64,000 bases of DNA, taken from positions 1 through 64,000 of the forward strand of contig NZ_SRIF01000015.1 in NCBI RefSeq assembly GCF_004681185.1, in the 5' to 3' direction. This DNA is from Haloarcula amylovorans. GTDB taxonomy: Archaea; Halobacteriota; Halobacteria; Halobacteriales; Haloarculaceae. Shown here piece by piece: positions 22,816 through 29,760 of this stretch. Each line of letters begins with the position of its first letter. Position 1 is the stretch's first letter. Both the position numbers and the translations under genes were made by a program. The notes beneath the pieces were generated by a model. The model was not told the DNA's origin. It saw only the letters and a program-made list of their open reading frames with translations, and did not search any database.

Positions 22816-24258
22816 ATGACGGAACTCAAAATCGGCGGCTCCAACATGACGGTCGAACTGCGCGACAACTCCCTGTACGCCGAATCGAACACTGGAAACA
22901 AGCAGTGGGTCGCTGTCATCACCGACACGGACCCGACGTACAACTACGAGCGCGAGTTCGTCGCCTACCAGAAGCCCAAGACGTCGAACCGAGACAGCGG
23001 CTCGGCGTCTGTCGAAGACGGCGCTGTTATCGAACGCGTGCGCTACACGCACTCGGGCAAGAACCGCAAAGACCAGTTCTTCCAGTTGGTCGACGGCGGG
23101 TCCTACCAGATCGACGAGGCCGACGTCGAGGCCGCGCTCGACGGCGAAATCATCCCGGATATCGAGCCCGGAACCCACGAGTGCGAGGAGTGTGGCGATG
23201 AGTTCGATAGCGAGCACGGGCTTAGCATCCACGAAGGCATGGTCCACAGCGAGGACGAAGACGAATCCGCCGAACCCAACGCTGGTGCAGAGACCGACGG
23301 CGTCGCGGAGATCGTCGCCGACGGCGGCGAGACGGACATCCGCTCGAAGCGCGACCTCGGGCAGAGCGATGAGCTTGTTCGCGAGTACAGCGCCGACGGC
23401 AACCTCTATGCCTACCGTGAAGACGGCGAGCACGTCGTGGTCTCTCGGGGCAACGAACCGGCGACGCGCTGGACGAAACGAACGCCTGCTGAGCGGACGG
23501 CTGTCGTGCCCGGACAGCAGCTGTGGACTATCCCCGACAACTGGGACGAACGCGCACGAATCAAAGGCAACGCCGAAGAGCGTTACGCCATCTACAGTAT
23601 CCCGGAGACCGGCGTCGACGTCCTCCTCCAGGTCGCGCACAAAAACCACCTCGTCGATGCGTGGCACTCCATTCAGTCGATCGGCCAACTGTCTGTGACC
23701 TACGCCGACTCTTGCGACTGGGATGAGCTAGCCGACGTGATCGCGGCCGTGCAGGGAATTGACGCCGTGGATGAATTCGTGGTGGACGCACTCGACCGTC
23801 TTGCTCGCCGAAGCGGCCGCTTCGAGCGAGAGTTCGCCGATGCTGTTGACGAGCTCGCTGAAGATGCACTCTTCAGAAGCTCTCACGGTGACACCGTGCG
23901 ATTGGATACGTGGACGTCCGAACCGTGGGGCGATACGTTCGACGTCGAGGACCTGGTCGGTGATATCCTCGGCATCGACGGAGAGACGCTGGAGGGCGTG
24001 ATGCGCGAACTGAACGAAGCCAACATCATCCCACGATACCCGACGGTTCGTATTGACGTCGACGACGGCGAGGGACTCCCTGACGAGTTTTACCTGCGCG
24101 GGCTTATCCAAGCCGGCTGCTCGCCACCCGCAGCTGTGGACTACCTGATGACGGAGATCGAGGGCCTGTCCCAGACCGAGTGGGCTACCGAACGCGGGAA
24201 GGCCCAGCCGAGTATCAGCAACAACGTCACGAAGGCTGAACGCCTCCTAAAGGCATGA
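22816..24258 (+). CDS. C2H2 zinc-finger protein with C-terminal HTH
   Basis: The 480-residue protein has an N-terminal beta-rich domain (1-110), a classical finger HECEECGDEFDSEHGLSIHEGMVH near residue 120-143, an acidic linker, a helical middle and a C-terminal HTH GLSQTEWATERGKAQPSISNNVTKAERLL (about 448-478) like those of transposase/sigma-4-type domains. It is probably a DNA-binding protein. It is the first gene behind the paired operator, so autoregulation is plausible, and it overlaps the LAGLIDADG-like gene by 4 bases. Confidence 0.68.
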   Translation: MTELKIGGSNMTVELRDNSLYAESNTGNKQWVAVITDTDPTYNYEREFVAYQKPKTSNRDSGSASVEDGAVIERVRYTHSGKNRKDQFFQLVDGGSYQIDEADVEAALDGEIIPDIEPGTHECEECGDEFDSEHGLSIHEGMVHSEDEDESAEPNAGAETDGVAEIVADGGETDIRSKRDLGQSDELVREYSADGNLYAYREDGEHVVVSRGNEPATRWTKRTPAERTAVVPGQQLWTIPDNWDERARIKGNAEERYAIYSIPETGVDVLLQVAHKNHLVDAWHSIQSIGQLSVTYADSCDWDELADVIAAVQGIDAVDEFVVDALDRLARRSGRFEREFADAVDELAEDALFRSSHGDTVRLDTWTSEPWGDTFDVEDLVGDILGIDGETLEGVMRELNEANIIPRYPTVRIDVDDGEGLPDEFYLRGLIQAGCSPPAAVDYLMTEIEGLSQTEWATERGKAQPSISNNVTKAERLLKA

Positions 24259-25424
24259 ACCGGACACTCCTCGAAGAGGGCAACAAGCGCTGTCCGGTCT
24301 GCGACGGGCAGAAGGAACGACTCAGCCGCCACTGGTCGTACTGCGAGTGGCCGGAGATATCCGAGGCCGGCCACGACCTACTGACGGGCATCCTGCTGGG
24401 CGGCGGGTCGCTCCTCGGCAACGGCGACGCCAAGCACTTGGTGGTCAAAACGACGAATGAAGCGCTTGCTCGCTGGCTGTTCAACGAACTGGGCTGGCTC
24501 GCACATTCTCTCCGGCGGAAGACGGAGGACGGTGCCCGAGAACCGATCTATATCGTCCGCACGCACGCCCACGACGAACTTCGGCGCTACCGAGCAGCGT
24601 GGTACGTGGATGGTCGCAAGCAACTCCGTAGCGACGTTGACCTGTCGCCGCGATCGGCGCAGGTCTGGTACGCGCTCGCCGGCGGCATCGAGTGGAGCGG
24701 AGACTACGATAGCCAGTTCCGACTGACATTCTCGGCCGAGGCCGACGAACGGGCAGCGGCTATCCAGTCTGTTCTGGACCGTGCTGGTTTCGAGAGCAAG
24801 CGTTTGGACCGTCGAGTCGTGCTGTACGCCGACGAAGCGAGACGGTGGCTTGCGTTGACCGCGCCGCCCGTGGCCGGCGTCGAGTACAAATGGCAGACAG
24901 ACCAGCCGGTATATCGAGCGCTCCGGACCGATCCCGGCGACGAGATGGAGTACAGGACTGTGCTATACAAATCGGCGCTGTCGATTGCCCGGAAGCGAAC
25001 CGCTGGCGAGCTCACGCCCGAGCGCTTCGAGGCCCGCGTCGACGGGATCTCCGCGGAGGATGTCTCGGACTGGCTGGCCGGCGGGTCGTGGGAGAGCGCC
25101 CTTTCCGTCGCTGGCGTAAACTCGGGGGAGCAAGAACGGGAGACGGCGACGCAACAGCCCCGGATCGAGGACGGTCCGGGAGCGGGAGAGTGGGCAGGCG
25201 AGTATTCTGACGAAGAGATTCGGTCTGCAATGAGGCAGGCGGCCGCCGACGTGGATGGCCGTCTTACTCAGCAGCGCTATGAAGACTGGGCAACTGACCG
25301 GGATGTCCCGACTCACAGTACAATCTGGTCCCGATTCGGGTGGGGACCGCTGGCGGACGAATTGGGGATTGAGGTTGGCGAGCAAGGCCGGGGGACAGAG
25401 TCCTCCACTGATACCGATGACTGA
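24255..25424 (+). CDS. LAGLIDADG-like protein with homing-endonuclease-associated repeats
   Basis: The 389-residue protein has a small zinc knuckle RCPVCDGQ...HWSYC (residues 12-30), two LAGLIDADG-like helices (DLLTGILLGGGSLL, 41-54; ALAGGIEWSGDYDS, 140-153) in the usual tandem order, and two C-terminal segments of the HNH/homing-associated repeat type ending in SWESALSVAGV (about 288) and GWGPLADELGI (about 371). The first helix has Gly where the metal-binding Asp is expected; the second keeps an acidic residue. It may therefore bind DNA without cutting. Not inserted in an intron or intein; it is a coupled operon gene. Confidence 0.65.
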   Translation: MNRTLLEEGNKRCPVCDGQKERLSRHWSYCEWPEISEAGHDLLTGILLGGGSLLGNGDAKHLVVKTTNEALARWLFNELGWLAHSLRRKTEDGAREPIYIVRTHAHDELRRYRAAWYVDGRKQLRSDVDLSPRSAQVWYALAGGIEWSGDYDSQFRLTFSAEADERAAAIQSVLDRAGFESKRLDRRVVLYADEARRWLALTAPPVAGVEYKWQTDQPVYRALRTDPGDEMEYRTVLYKSALSIARKRTAGELTPERFEARVDGISAEDVSDWLAGGSWESALSVAGVNSGEQERETATQQPRIEDGPGAGEWAGEYSDEEIRSAMRQAAADVDGRLTQQRYEDWATDRDVPTHSTIWSRFGWGPLADELGIEVGEQGRGTESSTDTDD

Positions 25425-25494
25425 CAGATACAAATCCAGAGATGAGGTTGTTCAGACTGTCGAAGAGTCTAAGGAACAGGATGGAGATTACTAG
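25417..25494 (+). CDS. 25-residue charged peptide
   Basis: An ATG in an ATGACTGA overlap opens a 25-codon frame (RDEVVQTVEESKEQ core) that ends 3 bases before the next gene. The coupling and spacing favour translation, but the peptide is too short to judge by composition. Confidence 0.35.
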   Translation: MTDRYKSRDEVVQTVEESKEQDGDY

Positions 25495-25497
25495 ATA

Positions 25498-25740
25498 ATG
25501 ACAGACACGAAACGCCGAGTCTTGAATGTCCTCCTGTCCCAGACCAGCGGGCCCCAGCCCGAGTGGGCGCGCGAGCGAACGATTCGAACCGTCGCCAGCT
25601 CCCACGCAGGCATCCATCCTGACGACGTCCGGGACGCGCTCGCAACGCTTGTTGAGGAAGGCCGTGTCGAGTATGACAATGGTCGCTACCGGCCAGCGGA
25701 CGGCGTGAAACGGCAGCCGCACCCGGGAGAAATAGAGTGA
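25498..25740 (+). CDS. Small winged-helix protein
   Basis: The 80-residue protein is a compact wHTH: helix RRVLNVLLSQ, helix ARERTIRTVASSHAG, recognition helix DDVRDALATLVEEGRVEY and wing NGRYRPADG. It is probably a DNA-binding regulator of this operon. It overlaps the next gene by 4 bases. Confidence 0.68.
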   Translation: MTDTKRRVLNVLLSQTSGPQPEWARERTIRTVASSHAGIHPDDVRDALATLVEEGRVEYDNGRYRPADGVKRQPHPGEIE

Positions 25741-26042
25741 CAGAAGAAGAGGCTCGCCACAGACATCACGTAAGCTGTTCAAGTTGCGGTCGCGAGCATC
25801 GGGAACCAGACGTTTCCTACCTTCCGATTCATTACGTGATGCACCTGATTTTCTGTCGAACGGTCCTAGAGCACACGGTCACCAGAAAAATCGAACTCGT
25901 TTGCTCCGAGTGTGGAGATCGTCAAGCGTTCGACTCATTGTGGTCTGTGCCAGGATACAAATGGACGCATACGCGCCTCTGCGGAACGACTCCAGAAATC
26001 CGCGTTTCTGAGTCGGAAAACTCTGATTTCTCGGCGGCTTGA
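25737..26042 (+). CDS. Zinc-binding protein, GTG start
   Basis: The 101-residue protein has CSSCGREH near residue 14 and CSECGDRQAF near residue 56, with a histidine-rich stretch between (YLPIHYVMHLIFC). The start is the GTG in a GTGA overlap with the wHTH gene. Confidence 0.58.
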   Translation: MTEEEARHRHHVSCSSCGREHREPDVSYLPIHYVMHLIFCRTVLEHTVTRKIELVCSECGDRQAFDSLWSVPGYKWTHTRLCGTTPEIRVSESENSDFSAA

Positions 26043-26157
26043 CTGCAGCTACCCTGTAGTAAAAACAGACAACTGGGAGAACGTCCCCATCTGCCGGTCT
26101 AACCTATCTTCGGTTAGGGGAAGGAAGAATTTTGACCCTCGGGCTTTCCCACCTTGT

Positions 26158-26361
26158 GTGGCGGTAAACACAGGAGGTGTTGGAATCCTCGAAAAGGCAC
26201 TCTCGCTATTGGGTAGCGGGCCCTGGAAGTTCCTCACGGCAGCGGTAGTGGGCATCACCGCAATAGCGAGCGCGTCTCCCGGTACAGCATCGCAAGCGTA
26301 CATCGTGATCGCCGTGGCCATCCTTGTGGCAGCGGTCATCGCGGCGGTCACAGCGGATTAG
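26158..26361 (+). CDS. Two-helix membrane micro-protein
   Basis: The 67-residue frame from GTG 26158 has hydrophobic helices KFLTAAVVGITAIASA and AYIVIAVAILVAAVIAAV. The start is uncertain: longer in-frame extensions exist but are not acidic. A CTAACC/GGTTAG hairpin lies upstream (26099-26117) and a 7-bp hairpin directly after the stop (26363-26382). Confidence 0.45.
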   Translation: MAVNTGGVGILEKALSLLGSGPWKFLTAAVVGITAIASASPGTASQAYIVIAVAILVAAVIAAVTAD

Positions 26362-26362
26362 G

Positions 26363-26382
26363 CACTGTGCTCTAACACAGTG
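26363..26382 (+). terminator. Hairpin directly after the stop codon
   Basis: CACTGTG (26363-26369) and CACAGTG (26376-26382) form a perfect 7-bp stem with a 6-base loop, starting 2 bases after a stop codon. No strong T-run follows, so it may be an RNA-stability element instead of a terminator. Confidence 0.45.
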
Positions 26383-26457
26383 TCTGTCGGCAGTATCTTT
26401 GTCCGCTTTCATGAATCTTCGGCTCGAGACTGTTCGTACTGACTTCAACCTCTCACA

Positions 26458-26499
26458 CTAACCAACGCTTACCGTAGTTAGCCGGTTTGTGTTGGTTAG
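26458..26499. promoter_or_regulatory. Inverted repeat matching the 215-277 element
   Basis: CTAACCAACGCT (26458-26469) and TGTGTTGGTTAG (26488-26499) pair with one mismatch and match the arms at 215-226 and 266-277. The region is 120 bases ahead of the Mini-A gene. The spacer is shorter here (18 against 39 bases), so arm spacing is not fixed. Confidence 0.7.
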
Positions 26500-26618
26500 C
26501 TCGAATACAGCCTGAAACAACCCGGACCCCGGCGTCGGGAGCTTTACAGTCGCATCTCTCGATAATTTGACTATGTACTGTATCGCTTCAATCAAACATA
26601 CAGCTTCTACCGAGGGCG

Positions 26619-28148
26619 ATGACCGATAGCCCTGCGTCCCTGCGCGAGCGCGTGAAGCAACGAGCGAAGGAACTCGGCGTCGATCCCGACGCGCTGCTCA
26701 TCCAGAGCCGACGTCGGGACCCGATGTACAAGGGCACCAGCGCCGACCACGCCAAAGCCGAGTGGTTCGCCCAACTGTGGAAACAGGCCGTCGCTGGTCG
26801 CGAAGCCGATCGCATCCATATCCGCGGTGTCCACTACTACATCGTGATGAGCACGACCGAGGAGTCCCGACTGAATCTCGACCAGCTTCCCGTCGAGTTC
26901 GATGCCGGCGAACTGGACCGCCTCCAGGGCCCGGTCGAACCTCCGACGAACTGCTCGTGGGACGTCTACCAGAACACCGACCAGTGCTACGACTATCTGG
27001 AGTCCGCGGGCACGCTCGCACGCATTCTCGGGTATATCCCACTCGGTGGCATCTACGACAACAAGCACGGCCAGCGTGTCATCACGCAGTACGGCGAGCA
27101 TCGAGAGACGGCGGACGTCGGCGATATCTCTATCCCGTCGGGCGTCACCCTCCCGACGCTACCCAACAGCGGCGATCGTGGCGAACTCGCCTTCGACGGC
27201 CCCGACGACGTCGCCGAGTACATCGCCGACAACGTAGCCCGATCGCTCGCAGAGCAAATCGAGTTCGACACGGCCAGTCAACAGCCGTTCCACGTCGAAC
27301 TGTGGTGTGAGAAGGGGCTGCCGGACTACGTTCACACCCTCGCCGGGGACCTGCAGGTCAACGTCGTGGTCGAAGGCGAGGGCGACCTCTCGTTGACCAT
27401 CGCACACGAGTTCGTCGAGCGAGTCAACGCGGCCGGGAAGCCCGCAGTCATCTGCTACCTCTCCGATTTCGACCCCAAGGGCGACAACATGAGTAGTGCG
27501 ATGGCCGGGAAGGTGGCGTGGCTAGACGAACGCGGCGACCTCGAACATCGCGTCTGTATCGAGCAGGTCGCGGTCACGCAGGACCAGGTCGAACAGTTCG
27601 GCCTCCCGCGAAAGCCCATCAGCGAGTCTGACCAGACCGGGACGGGCGGGAAGGCCTACGACACGCTTGTCGACGAGTGGGAACAGCGGAAAGGAACTGG
27701 GGCCTGTGAACTGAACACGCTCGAACAGATCCCTGACCTCTACAAACACATCGTTCGCGAGGGGATTGCTCCCTACCGCGCCGGCGACCTCCACGAACAG
27801 AACGCCCATGCGCTCAACGGGTGGGTTGATGACGTACGAACGACGCTGGTCGACTCGCTCACCGAGGCCGGCGTCCAGGAGGACGTCGACGAGCTCGAAG
27901 ACTGGCTGGCCGAGTGGAACAACTACCTCTCGGACCTTGACCCCGTGTTCGATCGGCTCCACGATATGCAAAAGCGAGGCGAGTATGCTGAGTGGGTCGA
28001 CCAACTCGAGACGACCGTCGACGAGACCGAGTGGCCGACGGTCACTGTCCCGGAGGGCGAGCAACTATTTCCCGACGACCCGCTGTATGATTCCGAACGG
28101 GACTACGCAGAGAACGTCCGTCGCGTCGAGCAGCACAAACAGGGCTGA
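26619..28148 (+). CDS. Spo11/Topo VI subunit A-like TOPRIM protein (Mini-A type)
   Basis: The 509-residue protein has an N-terminal DNA-binding region with RIHIRGVHYYIVM (residues 65-77), matching the 'R-x-h-Y-Y' site that carries the catalytic tyrosine of Topo VI-A and Spo11, and a helix QCYDYLESAGTLARILGYIPLGGIYD typical of the 5Y-CAP fold. The TOPRIM signature follows: ELWCEKG (Glu231) and CYLSDFDPKGDNM (Asp283, Asp285). An acidic C-terminal extension is specific to this protein. No Topo VI-B ATPase gene is nearby, as in stand-alone Mini-A enzymes of mobile elements. Expected activity: DNA cleavage with 5' tyrosine linkage, perhaps for replication initiation or decatenation. Confidence 0.65.
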   Translation: MTDSPASLRERVKQRAKELGVDPDALLIQSRRRDPMYKGTSADHAKAEWFAQLWKQAVAGREADRIHIRGVHYYIVMSTTEESRLNLDQLPVEFDAGELDRLQGPVEPPTNCSWDVYQNTDQCYDYLESAGTLARILGYIPLGGIYDNKHGQRVITQYGEHRETADVGDISIPSGVTLPTLPNSGDRGELAFDGPDDVAEYIADNVARSLAEQIEFDTASQQPFHVELWCEKGLPDYVHTLAGDLQVNVVVEGEGDLSLTIAHEFVERVNAAGKPAVICYLSDFDPKGDNMSSAMAGKVAWLDERGDLEHRVCIEQVAVTQDQVEQFGLPRKPISESDQTGTGGKAYDTLVDEWEQRKGTGACELNTLEQIPDLYKHIVREGIAPYRAGDLHEQNAHALNGWVDDVRTTLVDSLTEAGVQEDVDELEDWLAEWNNYLSDLDPVFDRLHDMQKRGEYAEWVDQLETTVDETEWPTVTVPEGEQLFPDDPLYDSERDYAENVRRVEQHKQG

Positions 28149-28150
28149 CC

Positions 28151-28504
28151 TCACCGAACTACGAGGTCATCGTCTGCGGCCCGGTTCTTCTCGTCGATAC
28201 CCTGGGGGTGAAGGGTCACATCATGCAGTTCTCGATGCTGCCAGCAGCAGTCTCGGTTCGGTGGCCGGCTGCGGCTGCATCGATCGCCGTCGTTCGTCGC
28301 TGCTCGGCACTGCCCGCTCGATAACTCAAATCCCAGCAGCGACGCGACCCCCAGAACCAACACGATCGGGACGAGAGCCAGTATCGTAGCGACGACGCCG
28401 TGGGTCCAACCCGGGAGGATAGTGTTCGCGACCAGCCAACTGGCCGCGTAGACGGACGCAATAGTACTGAAACGAGTGAGTGTTCGAAACTGGTCGTCGT
28501 TCAT
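28151..28504 (-). CDS. Membrane protein with C-terminal C2-CH zinc motif
   Basis: The 117-residue protein has two hydrophobic segments (about residues 12-31 and 34-60) followed by GQCRAATNDGDRCSRSRPPNRDCCWQHR, the 'C-x-A-x-T-x-x-G-x-x-C...C-x-x-H' module found in many short phage and archaeal proteins. It faces the Mini-A gene tail to tail with a 2-base gap. It may hold DNA or protein at the membrane. Confidence 0.65.
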   Translation of the reverse strand: MNDDQFRTLTRFSTIASVYAASWLVANTILPGWTHGVVATILALVPIVLVLGVASLLGFELSSGQCRAATNDGDRCSRSRPPNRDCCWQHRELHDVTLHPQGIDEKNRAADDDLVVR

Positions 28505-28800
28505 CGGCTGAGGAGTGGGGTTCGTATCGGAGGACTTGGTCTTCGGGAGTCGACGGACACCACGGTGTCGGTCCGCCGAGAAAAGATTCTACTAGTAGCG
28601 ACAGGCGCTACGTCGTACGCGCGTACGATGCAGGCGCGACTGGACGCGAGGACTTGCTCTCTCAGTCTCCTGTCAGAGATGTCTCGGTAACAGCAGAAGA
28701 TGCCATAATTAGCCAAGATAGAATTCTCGCAGAAGTCTACTTACCAAGTGGACCTCGTTTAGACTCCGACTCATCTAAGACTGTTCTGACAGCGAGAGAA
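28505..28800. other. Intergenic region with 16-bp palindrome
   Basis: About 300 bases without a convincing gene between two - strand genes. It holds TCGTACGCGCGTACGA (28613-28628), a perfect 16-bp palindrome, and CTACTAGTAG (about 28589-28598), a 10-bp palindrome. Open + strand frames here lack haloarchaeal composition. It should hold the promoter of the gene starting at 28504 and the terminator of the large - strand operon. Confidence 0.5.
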
Positions 28801-29760
28801 CTACTCTGCGACCATCAGCTTCTCCCCGGCGATCTCGTCAACGTCACCCTCCTCGATAGCCTCATCAAGCGCTGTCTCAACTTCACTCCGACGGATGCCC
28901 TCGTCTTCGATGGCGTCCAACACATCGGCACGTGACGCACCGAAATCGCTGGCATCATCTTCCTGCTGGACGCGCACCTCGTCGACAACCATCTCCTGCA
29001 GTTCGCCGGGCGGGAGTTCGTCCATCAGGACTCCCTCTTCGTGGTTCTCGATAGCCCAGACATCAAGATACGTCGAGAGAACGGAACTATTCTGGAACGC
29101 GCCCGAATCGTAGCGACCGACCAACGAGACCTCGTCGCCGGGACCGAGGCGATCGACGAGGTCTTCCTTGAGCCGTATCTTCAGGATGACAGTGTCGCCA
29201 TCAAGATTCGTGTCGACACGTTTCAATTCGACCTCACGGACGTCCTTCAGCTCGGACTGCGCTCGCTGGAACAGCCAGTTGCTCTTCTTACCGCTCTTCT
29301 CACAGCCCATGCACTCGACAGGACGCATCATCGGGCCGTACTGCTGGGGAACGCGATTTAGCGTCCCACAACGCCGACACTCAAATACTGCGAGCGTCGC
29401 GAGCGGTTTGACCGGGTCTATTTCGGCGACCTCGCCAGTGACGCCGATGGCCGTCCCGAGGTGCCGAGTTCGAAGCTTCCCAACACGATAGATTCGGTCG
29501 TCGGGGATGTTGTGGATCCGGACGGCGACCTCGGGCATGCTCACTTCGTCCCAGGCGTGGACCGCTTTGCTCAGTTTCTTTCTCGTGTTCCGCGGGTTCA
29601 ACAGTAGACCTTCGGCGATATCAGGCGCGACGTGGTGAATCCGCTCCCAGTCGAATCGCACCGACCGGTCCTCTGGATATGCGTTGTTGGTCTGCCGGAC
29701 CTCCCCTTCGAACGTGTCGGTAACGAGATTGACGTAGTCCTCTGGGATGTCTTCGGTCAC
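28801..29760 (-). CDS. MCM N-terminal-domain protein lacking the AAA+ motor
   Basis: The 319-residue protein aligns over its first two thirds with the N-terminal half of archaeal MCM helicase: helical A domain (residues 1-85), then RVGKLRTRHLGTAIGVTGEV (OB fold), FECRRCGTLNRVPQ...RPVECMGCEKSG (zinc finger), QSELKDVREVELKRV, and LGPGDEVSLVGRY (allosteric-loop region). Where Walker A and B should follow there is instead a short linker and a winged-helix domain (about 270-319: RADVLDAIEDEGIRRSEVETALDEAIEEGDVDE). It therefore keeps DNA-binding and hexamerisation parts without ATPase. It overlaps the ATPase gene upstream by 4 bases. Confidence 0.8.
   Translation of the reverse strand: MTEDIPEDYVNLVTDTFEGEVRQTNNAYPEDRSVRFDWERIHHVAPDIAEGLLLNPRNTRKKLSKAVHAWDEVSMPEVAVRIHNIPDDRIYRVGKLRTRHLGTAIGVTGEVAEIDPVKPLATLAVFECRRCGTLNRVPQQYGPMMRPVECMGCEKSGKKSNWLFQRAQSELKDVREVELKRVDTNLDGDTVILKIRLKEDLVDRLGPGDEVSLVGRYDSGAFQNSSVLSTYLDVWAIENHEEGVLMDELPPGELQEMVVDEVRVQQEDDASDFGASRADVLDAIEDEGIRRSEVETALDEAIEEGDVDEIAGEKLMVAE

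Noticed and set aside
28480..28935. 151-codon + strand frame in the gap before the MCM-like gene
   Set aside because: It runs antisense into the MCM-like gene and has a mixed, non-acidic composition without a promoter or partner.
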